From assembly GCA_023441105.1 (NCBI GenBank), contig JAEZQX010000567.1, forward strand, positions 1 to 10,183: a stretch of 10,183 bases of DNA, given 5' to 3'. Source of the stretch: Pseudomonadota bacterium. Its GTDB lineage: Bacteria > Pseudomonadota > Gammaproteobacteria > Burkholderiales > Burkholderiaceae. The translations under genes were made by a program, and so were the position numbers. Shown here one piece after another: positions 1 to 5,945 of this stretch. The notes below the pieces were generated by a model. That model had not been told where the DNA came from. It ran no database searches and worked only from the letters and a program-made list of their open reading frames with translations. Numbering within the stretch: the stretch's first letter is position 1; every line of letters starts with the position of its first letter.

Positions 1-45
1 GTCGCCGCCTCCGGCAGGCTCCACAACCCGGTGACCCGTTCCTGA
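1..45 (+). other. Possible 3' end of an upstream reading frame
   Basis: Frame 1 is open from the left edge and ends in a TGA at 43-45 that overlaps the hemA ATG as TGATG. It would encode a tail of 14 residues ending VTRS. If real, it is the C-terminus of an upstream gene translationally coupled to hemA. The stretch is too short to identify or to separate from chance. In many gammaproteobacteria lolB is divergent from hemA; the minus strand here shows no ATG, so a lolB start is not visible within the window. Confidence 0.25.
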
Positions 46-1310
46 TGGCACTGCTGACCCTCGGACTCACCCCCACGACGGCGCCGCTGACGCTTCGTGA
101 AAAGGTCGCGTTCCCGTCGGTCGATGCTGTCGGCGGGGCGCTGGCGGATCTGCGCCAGCGCATGAAGGGACTGGCCCCGGAAGCGGCCATCCTCTCCACC
201 TGCAACCGTACCGAGATCTACTGCAAGACCGACGCCCCGGGCGAGGCGGGACGGGCGCTGGTGCAGTGGATGGGCGAGCACCACGGTGTCGGCAACGACA
301 GCCTCGGCGAACATCTCTACACCCTGCCCGACCAGGAGGCCGTGCGCCATGCCTTCCGGGTCGCCTGCGGGCTGGATTCGATGGTCCTCGGCGAACCGCA
401 GATCCTCGGGCAGATGAAGCAGGCCGCGCGCATCGCGCACGACAGCCAGACGCTCGGCAGCCACCTCCACCACCTGTTCCAGCGCTCCTTCTCGGTGGCC
501 AAGGAGGTGCGCACCCAGACGGCCATCGGCGCCCAGTCGGTGTCGATGGCGGCGGCCTCGGTCAAGCTGGCGCAGGGCATCTTCGAGTCGCTCGCGGACC
601 TGTCGGTGCTGCTGGTCGGCGCCGGCGAGATGATCGAGCTGTGCGCGGCGCACTGGGCGCCGCATCCGCGCCAGATGGTGGTCGCCAATCGCACCAGCGA
701 GCGTGCCCGGACGCTGGCGCGGCGCTTCAACGCCGAGGACATGACGCTCGCCGAGCTGCCGCAGCGGCTGGCGCAGTTCGACGTCGTCCTTTCCTGCACC
801 GCCAGCACCCTGCCCCTGATCGGCCTCGGCATGGTCGAGCGCGCCATCCGCCAGCGACGCCACAAGCCGATGCTGATGATCGATCTCGCGGTGCCGCGCG
901 ACGTCGAGCTCGAGGTTTCGCGGCTCGACGACGTGTTCCTCTACACCGTCGACGACCTGCGCGAGCTGGTGCAGACCGGCCAGCAGGGGCGGCGCGCTGC
1001 CGTCGCACAGGCCGAGGCGATCATCGACACGCAGGTGCATTCCTTCATGCAGTGGCTGAGCCAGCGCCGGGTCGTGCCCTTGATCCAGGACCTGCATGCG
1101 CGCGGCGACGCATTGCGCCAGTCCGAGCTCGACAAGGCGCGGCGGATGCTCGCCCGGGGAGAGGATCCCCAGAAGGTGCTCGAGGCGATGTCGGTGGCGC
1201 TGACCAACAAGTTCCTGCACGGCTCCACCGCCCTGATCAACCGGCAGGGGCTGAAGGATCCGAAGCTCGCCGGCATGCTGAGCGAGCTGCTGCCAGCGGC
1301 GCGCAAGTGA
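45..1310 (+). CDS. hemA: Glutamyl-tRNA reductase (HemA)
   Basis: The 421-residue product is the normal family length. The enzyme makes glutamate-1-semialdehyde from glutamyl-tRNA with NADPH, the first committed step of C5 tetrapyrrole (heme) synthesis in the cytoplasm. The catalytic domain contains STCNRTEIY with the nucleophile Cys53, His102 and the [15 protein letters not shown] signature (109-123). A nucleotide-binding domain follows with a GAGEM loop at 192-196, then the helical dimerisation region at the C-terminus. ATG45 is chosen because the normal LTLG strand begins a few residues in and a GGTGA at 30-34 lies 10 bases upstream. The usual NHKTAP segment near the N-terminus reads TPTTAP, a mild deviation. 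The stop overlaps the GTG start of prfA, so the two are probably translated together. Identification is secure. Confidence 0.97.
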   Translation: MALLTLGLTPTTAPLTLREKVAFPSVDAVGGALADLRQRMKGLAPEAAILSTCNRTEIYCKTDAPGEAGRALVQWMGEHHGVGNDSLGEHLYTLPDQEAVRHAFRVACGLDSMVLGEPQILGQMKQAARIAHDSQTLGSHLHHLFQRSFSVAKEVRTQTAIGAQSVSMAAASVKLAQGIFESLADLSVLLVGAGEMIELCAAHWAPHPRQMVVANRTSERARTLARRFNAEDMTLAELPQRLAQFDVVLSCTASTLPLIGLGMVERAIRQRRHKPMLMIDLAVPRDVELEVSRLDDVFLYTVDDLRELVQTGQQGRRAAVAQAEAIIDTQVHSFMQWLSQRRVVPLIQDLHARGDALRQSELDKARRMLARGEDPQKVLEAMSVALTNKFLHGSTALINRQGLKDPKLAGMLSELLPAARK

Positions 1311-2389
1311 AGCAGTCGCTGCAGAACCGCCTCGGCCGGATGCAGGCGCGGCTCGACGAGGTCAACGCCGCGCTGGCGAGCGAGGAAACCGCCCGCGACC
1401 TGAAGCTGCTGCGGCGGCTCAACCAGGAGCACACCGAGATCAGCGAGGTGCTCGGGCATTTCGATGCCTGGCAGCAGGCGGAACGCGACCTCGGCGCCGC
1501 CGAGCAGATGCTCGGGGACCCCGACATGCGCGAGTTCGCCGCCGAGGAGATCGAGCTGGCCCGCGGCCGGCAGACCAGCGAACTTGCCACCATCGAGCAG
1601 CTGCTGCTGCCGCGCGACCCCAACGACACGCGTAACGCCATCATGGAGATCCGCGCCGGTACCGGCGGCGACGAGAGCGCCCTCTTCTCCGGCGACCTGC
1701 TGCGCATGTACCTGCGCTACGCCGAGCGGCGCGGCTGGCGCACCGAGATCCTGTCGGCGAGCGAATCCGAGCTTGGCGGGTACAAGGAAGTCATCGTGCA
1801 GATCGAGGGCGACAAGGTCTTCGGCCGGCTCAAGTTCGAATCGGGCGGACATCGGGTGCAACGCGTGCCGGTGACGGAAGCGCAGGGCCGCATCCACACC
1901 TCCGCCTGTACCGTCGCCGTGATGGCCGAAGCCGACGAGGTCGGCGACGTGCAGGTGAACCCGGACGAGCTGCGCATCGACGTGTTCCGTGCTTCCGGCG
2001 CCGGCGGCCAGCACGTCAACAAGACCGAGTCGGCGGTCCGCATCACCCACCTGCCCACCGGCATCGTGGCCGAATGCCAGGACGACCGATCGCAGCACCG
2101 CAACCGCGACAAGGCGATGAAGGTGCTGCTGACGCGGCTGCGCGACGTCCAGCAGCGCGAGCTGCATGCCAGGGAAGCCGCGCACCGCAAGTCGCTGATC
2201 GGCTCCGGCGACCGCTCCGAGCGGATCCGCACCTACAACTTCCCGCAGGGCCGCGTCACCGACCATCGCATCAACCTCACGCTCTACAAGCTGCAGGGCC
2301 TGATGGATGGCGACCTCGACGAGCTGACCGACGCCCTCATCCAGGCGCAGATCGCCGAGCAGGTCGCGGCGCTGGAAGAGGCGGCATGA
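1307..2389 (+). CDS. prfA: Peptide chain release factor 1 (RF1)
   Basis: RF1 ends translation at UAG and UAA by triggering hydrolysis of peptidyl-tRNA on the ribosome. From the GTG at 1307 the product is 360 residues, the standard RF1 length, starting (V/M)KQSLQNRL. The codon-recognition tripeptide is Pro188-Val189-Thr190, the PxT form of RF1 (RF2 has SPF). The catalytic GGQ is at 233-235 within [13 protein letters not shown], the same numbering as E. coli RF1 to my knowledge. The N-terminal 100 residues are the helical domain. The same frame stays open far upstream into hemA, but that part is an out-of-frame shadow of hemA. The GTG overlaps the hemA TGA (GTGA) and no strong Shine-Dalgarno is present, which fits translational coupling. 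Gln235 is the expected substrate of PrmC, encoded next. Confidence 0.97.
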   Translation: MKQSLQNRLGRMQARLDEVNAALASEETARDLKLLRRLNQEHTEISEVLGHFDAWQQAERDLGAAEQMLGDPDMREFAAEEIELARGRQTSELATIEQLLLPRDPNDTRNAIMEIRAGTGGDESALFSGDLLRMYLRYAERRGWRTEILSASESELGGYKEVIVQIEGDKVFGRLKFESGGHRVQRVPVTEAQGRIHTSACTVAVMAEADEVGDVQVNPDELRIDVFRASGAGGQHVNKTESAVRITHLPTGIVAECQDDRSQHRNRDKAMKVLLTRLRDVQQRELHAREAAHRKSLIGSGDRSERIRTYNFPQGRVTDHRINLTLYKLQGLMDGDLDELTDALIQAQIAEQVAALEEAA

Positions 2390-2396
2390 GCGCCGG

Positions 2397-3236
2397 ATGA
2401 CCCTGGACGCCCTGCTGGCGCGCGCCTGCCGCGAGCAGTCGCTGAGCCGGCTGGAGGCGCGGATGCTGCTGGCGCATGCGGCCGGACGACCGCAGGAATG
2501 GATCGTCGCCCATGGAGCCGACGCTGCCGGCGACGACACCGCGCGCGCCTTCCTCGCGCTGGCGGCGCGGCGCGCGGGCGGCGAGCCGATGGCCTACCTG
2601 GTCGGCGCGCGCGAGTTCTACAGCCGCGCGTTCGCGGTGTCGCCGGCGGTGCTGATCCCGCGGCCGGAGACCGAGCAGCTGGTGGAGCTCGCCCTGCGGC
2701 TGCTCGGCGATCGCGGGTCGCCGCGCCTGCTGGATCTCGGCACCGGCAGCGGCATCCTCGCGGTCACCCTGGCGCTGGAGCGGCCGGATGCGGTGGTGGT
2801 GGCCACCGACGCCAGCGTCGAGGCGCTGGCCGTCGCGCGGACCAATGCGGCAACGCTTGGCGCCTGCCGGATCGACTTCCGCGCCGGCGACTGGTGGCAG
2901 GCGCTGGCGCCGGCGGATGCGGCATTCGACCTGATCGTCAGCAACCCGCCCTATATCGCCGCCGCCGACCCGCATCTCGACCAGGGTGACCTGCGCTTCG
3001 AGCCGCGCCGGGCACTGACGCCCGGGGCTGGCGGCGACGAGGACATTCGCCGGATCGTCGAGGGCGCGCTGCCGCGGCTGGCGCCTGCCGGCTGGCTGGC
3101 CATCGAGCATGGGCTTGAACAAGGCGCCCATTGCCGCCATCTGCTGCTGGCGAGCGGCTTCGCCGAGGTCCGAACCCACCGCGACCTGGAAGGCCGCGAG
3201 CGGATCACCTGCGGGCGCCGGGATCTTTCACCCTGA
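2397..3236 (+). CDS. prmC: Release factor glutamine N5-methyltransferase (PrmC/HemK)
   Basis: This enzyme transfers a methyl group from S-adenosylmethionine to the GGQ glutamine of RF1 and RF2, improving termination. The 279-residue product has an N-terminal helical substrate-binding domain (about 1-80), then the PRPETE stretch near residue 90. The SAM-binding motif I is DLGTGSG at 113-119, and the catalytic NPPY is at 183-186 within SNPPYI, the signature of N5-glutamine methyltransferases. The ATG at 2397 is 7 bases after the prfA stop. An earlier ATG at 2386 is out of frame and stops after four codons, so it is not the start. Lying directly behind its substrate gene prfA is the usual arrangement in proteobacteria. 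Confidence 0.96.
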   Translation: MTLDALLARACREQSLSRLEARMLLAHAAGRPQEWIVAHGADAAGDDTARAFLALAARRAGGEPMAYLVGAREFYSRAFAVSPAVLIPRPETEQLVELALRLLGDRGSPRLLDLGTGSGILAVTLALERPDAVVVATDASVEALAVARTNAATLGACRIDFRAGDWWQALAPADAAFDLIVSNPPYIAAADPHLDQGDLRFEPRRALTPGAGGDEDIRRIVEGALPRLAPAGWLAIEHGLEQGAHCRHLLLASGFAEVRTHRDLEGRERITCGRRDLSP

Positions 3237-3265
3237 ACCACCAGCCCCGCATGCGGCCGGGTGAT

Positions 3266-3294
3266 TTGCCTTCCCCTGCCGCTTTCGGTATTTT
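3266..3294 (+). promoter_or_regulatory. Candidate sigma-70 promoter of grxD
   Basis: TTGCCT (3266-3271) and TATTTT (3289-3294) are separated by 17 bases. Each hexamer matches the consensus at four of six positions. They lie in the only AT-leaning stretch of the prmC-grxD gap, and the implied start would leave a leader of about 35 bases before the grxD ATG. A perfect 10-base palindrome, CCGCATGCGG, lies just upstream at 3247-3256. Confidence 0.45.
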
Positions 3295-3334
3295 GATCGA
3301 CATTGCAACACGCAACGAACGACGTAGACAAATC

Positions 3335-3655
3335 ATGGACGCCAAGGAATTCATCCAGAAAACGATCACCGACCATCCGGTCGTGCTGTTCATGAAGGGA
3401 ACCGCGCAGTTCCCCCAGTGCGGCTTCTCCGGCCGTGCCATCCAGGTGCTCAAGGGAAGCGGCGTCAAGCACATGGTGACCATCAACGTGCTGGAGGACG
3501 ACGAGGTCCGCCAGGGCGTGAAGGACTTCTCCAACTGGCCGACGGTGCCGCAGCTCTACATCAATGGCGAGTTCATCGGCGGCTCGGACATCATGGCCGA
3601 GATGTTCGAATCCGGCGAACTGCAGAACCTGATCCCGGAGTCGGCCAAGGCCTGA
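3335..3655 (+). CDS. grxD: Monothiol glutaredoxin, Grx4/GrxD family
   Basis: The product is a 106-residue single-domain CGFS glutaredoxin, the normal size for the family. Such proteins bind a [2Fe-2S] cluster with glutathione and pass it to acceptor proteins. Seen here are the FMKGT lysine motif, the active site Cys29-Gly-Phe-Ser32, WPTVPQLYINGEFIGG with the cis-proline, and the GGSD glutathione-binding end. The ATG at 3335 gives the standard N-terminus MDAKEFIQKTI. A longer in-frame start near 3131 would run through the end of prmC and is rejected. The Shine-Dalgarno is weak. The gene follows prmC by 98 bases on the same strand and may be read both from the upstream operon and from its own candidate promoter. 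Confidence 0.96.
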   Translation: MDAKEFIQKTITDHPVVLFMKGTAQFPQCGFSGRAIQVLKGSGVKHMVTINVLEDDEVRQGVKDFSNWPTVPQLYINGEFIGGSDIMAEMFESGELQNLIPESAKA

Positions 3656-3703
3656 CCGGCGCGGCTGCTCGGGACCCTCGCCACGGACCGGCCGCTCCAG
3701 GGC

Positions 3704-3730
3704 GCGGCCGCTGCAGGGCCCGCAGGCCGC
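3704..3730. terminator. GC-rich hairpin between convergent grxD and dgkA
   Basis: GCGGCC at 3704-3709 pairs with GGCCGC at 3725-3730, extended inward by TGC/GCA with a 2-base bulge, around an AGGGCCC loop. A second small inverted repeat, GCTGCGCAGC, is at 3735-3744. The position between two convergent stop codons suits a bidirectional terminator. There is no U-tract on either side, so intrinsic termination is uncertain. The rest of the 95-base spacer (3656-3750) shows nothing else. Confidence 0.4.
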
Positions 3731-3750
3731 GTCCGCTGCGCAGCAGCGTC

Positions 3751-4164
3751 TCAGTGGCGGCCGGTGAAGACCGGCCACAGCACCGCCAGCCACACCCCGG
3801 CAGCAAGGACCAGGCTCAGCAGCACGGCCGCGCTGCCGATGTCCTTGGCGCGGCCGATCAGCGGGTGATGCTCCAGCGACACCGCGTCGGCAAGCGTCTC
3901 GATCGCGGAATTCACCAGCTCCACCAGCCAGACGAAGACGATGGAGCCGACCAGCACCAGCGCCTGCAGGTTGGTCGGCGCCAGCCAGGCCGCCACCGGC
4001 ACCAGCAGCAGTCCGGCGACCACCTCGAAGCGGAACGACGCCTCGTGCCGCCATGCGGCGACCAGCCCGTCGAACGAATAGGATGCAGCCGCCAGCAGCC
4101 GCCTGAAGTGCCCCCGGCTCTTGAAGCTCGAAGCGGTTTCGACCGCCACGGCCGCTGCCGTCAC
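3751..4164 (-). CDS. dgkA: Diacylglycerol kinase (DgkA), integral membrane
   Basis: This small inner-membrane kinase phosphorylates diacylglycerol with ATP to give phosphatidic acid, recycling lipid by-products. The 137-residue product aligns without gaps through the core to E. coli DgkA, with about 13 extra N-terminal residues. The active-site residues as I know them from E. coli are all kept with that offset: Glu82 and Asn85, Glu89 in VELVNSAIE, and Lys107-Asp108 in [11 protein letters not shown]. Three hydrophobic helices lie at about 47-62, 68-86 and 111-130, with an amphipathic helix before them. The GTG at 4164 overlaps the argC stop as GTGA, so translation is probably coupled to argC. 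An in-frame GTG at codon 6 is an alternative start, and no ATG is available before the core. Pairing with argC is unusual to my knowledge. Confidence 0.93.
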   Translation of the reverse strand: MTAAAVAVETASSFKSRGHFRRLLAAASYSFDGLVAAWRHEASFRFEVVAGLLLVPVAAWLAPTNLQALVLVGSIVFVWLVELVNSAIETLADAVSLEHHPLIGRAKDIGSAAVLLSLVLAAGVWLAVLWPVFTGRH

Positions 4165-5105
4165 ACGAGGCCGATGGCCTCGTCGACGCCGAGGTGGATG
4201 TTCATCGACTGCACTGCTGCGCCGCTGGCTCCCTTGCCGAGGTTGTCCATCCTCGAGATCAGCATGACCTGGTCGTCGCGGCCGAAGACGAAGAGATCGA
4301 CCCGGTTGCTGTCGTTGCAGGCCTGCACGTCGAAATAGGCTTCATCCAGAGCCTGCGGGTCGTTGAGCGGCATCACCCGCACGAACGGCTCGTCGGCGTA
4401 GTGATCCGCCAGCGCCTGGTGCACGGCTTCCGCGGTCGCGCCCTTGGCCAGGAGATCGGTGCGCAGGCCGATGGTGACCGCCAGGCCCTTGTAGAAGTTG
4501 CCGACCACCGGCGCGAAGATCGGCACCCGCTGCAGGGCGCCATGCGCCTTCATCTCCGGCAGGTGCTTGTGGGCGAGGCCCAGGCCGTACTGCCGCGGCG
4601 CCTCGAGGCGGGCGTCGCCGCCGGCGCGGTACTGCTCGATCATCTTCTTGCCGCCGCCGGAATAGCCGGTGAGCGAGAAGCAGTTGAGGGGGTAGTCCCG
4701 CGGCAGCACGCCGGCGTCGACCAGCGGGCGCACCAGCAGCACGAAGGCGGAGGCATGGCAGCCGGGATTGGCGATGCGCTTGCCGGCGCGGATCAGCTCG
4801 CGCTGGGCCGGCACCAGCTCCGGCAGGCCATAGACCCAGCCCGGCAGCGTGCGATGGGCGGTGCTCGCGTCGATGATGCAGGTCATCGGATTGGTGACCA
4901 GCGTGACCGCCTCGCGGGCGGCGGCGTCCGGCAGGCAGAGGAACGCCACGTCCGCCGCATTCAGCAGGCGCGCGCGTTCGGCGGCATCCTTGCGCTTGTC
5001 GGCATCGATGCGCAGCAGCTCGATGTCCGAGCGGCGGCTCAGGTACTCGTTGATCTGCAGCCCGGTCGTTCCTTCCTGGCCGTCGACGAAAACTTTGTAT
5101 GCCAT
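4161..5105 (-). CDS. argC: N-acetyl-gamma-glutamyl-phosphate reductase, type 2 (ArgC)
   Basis: ArgC reduces N-acetylglutamyl-5-phosphate to the semialdehyde with NADPH, the third step of arginine synthesis in the cytoplasm. From the ATG at 5105 the product is 314 residues, the short type-2 class. The start [18 protein letters not shown] carries the type-2 form of the nucleotide-binding turn rather than the GxxGYxG of type 1. The catalytic cysteine is Cys116 in NPGCHASA, followed by GYSGGGKKM (147-155) and the HKHLPEM segment with His179/His181. The C-terminus has [13 protein letters not shown], typical of ArgC. The longer in-frame extension to 5276 is rejected: an AGGTG Shine-Dalgarno lies 8 bases before ATG5105, and a good promoter lies inside that extension. 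The stop overlaps the GTG of dgkA. No other arginine gene is in the window. Confidence 0.95.
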   Translation of the reverse strand: MAYKVFVDGQEGTTGLQINEYLSRRSDIELLRIDADKRKDAAERARLLNAADVAFLCLPDAAAREAVTLVTNPMTCIIDASTAHRTLPGWVYGLPELVPAQRELIRAGKRIANPGCHASAFVLLVRPLVDAGVLPRDYPLNCFSLTGYSGGGKKMIEQYRAGGDARLEAPRQYGLGLAHKHLPEMKAHGALQRVPIFAPVVGNFYKGLAVTIGLRTDLLAKGATAEAVHQALADHYADEPFVRVMPLNDPQALDEAYFDVQACNDSNRVDLFVFGRDDQVMLISRMDNLGKGASGAAVQSMNIHLGVDEAIGLV

Positions 5106-5154
5106 CTGGGTAACACCTGAATCGATCCAGCAGCGCGTCGCCCTGGGTTCCGCG

Positions 5155-5183
5155 ATTATCAGTGGCAAACACCTCACCGGCAA
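5155..5183 (-). promoter_or_regulatory. Candidate sigma-70 promoter of argC-dgkA
   Basis: Reading the minus strand, TTGCCG (5183-5178) and GATAAT (5160-5155) are separated by exactly 17 bases. The -10 matches consensus at five of six positions and the -35 at four. Transcription would start near 5148, giving a leader of about 40 bases to ATG5105. This is the best promoter match seen in the window. No clear ArgR-type operator was recognised around it. Confidence 0.55.
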
Positions 5184-5270
5184 CCTGAGGCGGCGCAGGC
5201 TCGCCGCCCCGGGCAGCCACTTCCGGTGACTGGACGGCCGACACATCGTGCAGTCGCCACCGGCGGATTG

Positions 5271-5298
5271 TTGCATTTGCGCCGCTTTCGGCTAGCCT
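5271..5298 (+). promoter_or_regulatory. Weak candidate promoter of the ubiX operon
   Basis: TTGCAT (5271-5276) and TAGCCT (5293-5298) are 16 bases apart in the argC-ubiX divergent gap, and a TAACAT lies nearby at 5305-5310. The matches are poor. They are listed because a promoter for ubiX is expected in this 246-base gap (5106-5351) and nothing better is seen on the plus strand. Confidence 0.25.
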
Positions 5299-5351
5299 GC
5301 ACACTAACATCCTTGGTCCGCGCCGTCGGGCCGCTTCCTGGCTGGATGCTG

Positions 5352-5945
5352 ATGACCCGTCGCCTGATTGTCGCGATCACGGGCGCAAGCGGTGCTGCGT
5401 TCGGCGTCCGACTGCTCGAATACCTGAAGACCGAAACCGATGTCGAGACCCACCTGATGGTCTCCCCGGCCGGCTGGCTGACCATCGATGCCGAGCTGGA
5501 CATCGACCGGCGCGCGGTGGAAGCGCTGGCCAGCCGGGTGCATCCGGTGCGCGATGTCGGCGCCTGCGTCGCCTCGGGATCCTTCGTCACCGACGGCATG
5601 GTGGTGGCGCCTTGCTCCATGCGCACCCTGGCGGCAGTCGCGAACGGGCTTTCGGACAACCTGATCACCAGGGCTGCCGACGTGGTCCTCAAGGAACGCC
5701 GCCGGCTGGTGCTGCTGGCGCGCGAGACGCCGCTCAACCTCGCCCACCTGCGCAACATGACCGCGGTCACGGAGATGGGCGGGATCGTCTTCCCGCCGGT
5801 GCCCGCCCTCTACCAGCGCCCCGGCAGCATCGCCGAGATGGTCGACCACACGGTCGGTCGGGTACTCGACCTGTTCGGGATCGGCCAGTCGCTCAGCCCG
5901 CCCTGGCGCGATGACGCCGCCGGCCCTCCGGGACCCGCGGGATGA
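5352..5945 (+). CDS. ubiX: Flavin prenyltransferase (UbiX)
   Basis: UbiX joins a dimethylallyl group from dimethylallyl monophosphate to FMN, making the prenylated flavin cofactor of UbiD-type decarboxylases, as in ubiquinone synthesis. The product is 197 residues, within the family range. Seen are the flavin-binding ITGASGA turn (9-15), SGSF (75-78), APCSM with the serine (86-90), and LKERRRLVLLARETPL (113-128). HLRNM (132-136) and the PPVPALYQRP segment with Tyr154 follow. ATG5352 gives MTRRLIVAITGASG, the standard N-terminus; an in-frame ATG at 5346 would add two residues. The frame also stays open back to 5226, but that part resembles nothing. The C-terminus reads SPPWRDD followed by a Gly/Pro-rich tail, where relatives often have an RW motif. 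Its TGA overlaps the ATG of the next gene. No ubiD is in the window. Confidence 0.94.
   Translation: MTRRLIVAITGASGAAFGVRLLEYLKTETDVETHLMVSPAGWLTIDAELDIDRRAVEALASRVHPVRDVGACVASGSFVTDGMVVAPCSMRTLAAVANGLSDNLITRAADVVLKERRRLVLLARETPLNLAHLRNMTAVTEMGGIVFPPVPALYQRPGSIAEMVDHTVGRVLDLFGIGQSLSPPWRDDAAGPPGPAG

Noticed and set aside
266..1306. N-terminal extension of the prfA frame back into hemA
   Set aside because: RF1 is complete at 360 residues from GTG1307. The extension is Arg/Ala/Gly/Pro-rich and is hemA read in another frame.
941..2539. A 532-codon open frame on the minus strand across hemA, prfA and the start of prmC
   Set aside because: It lies opposite three clearly identified genes. Its protein is compositionally odd and matches no family. 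Long antisense frames are expected in GC-rich DNA.
4194..5120. A 308-codon plus-strand frame opposite argC
   Set aside because: It is the antisense of argC with no recognisable motifs; all ArgC signatures are on the other strand.
5106..5276. Longer argC start at 5276
   Set aside because: The extra 57 residues resemble no ArgC N-terminus, and the region contains the argC promoter and Shine-Dalgarno.
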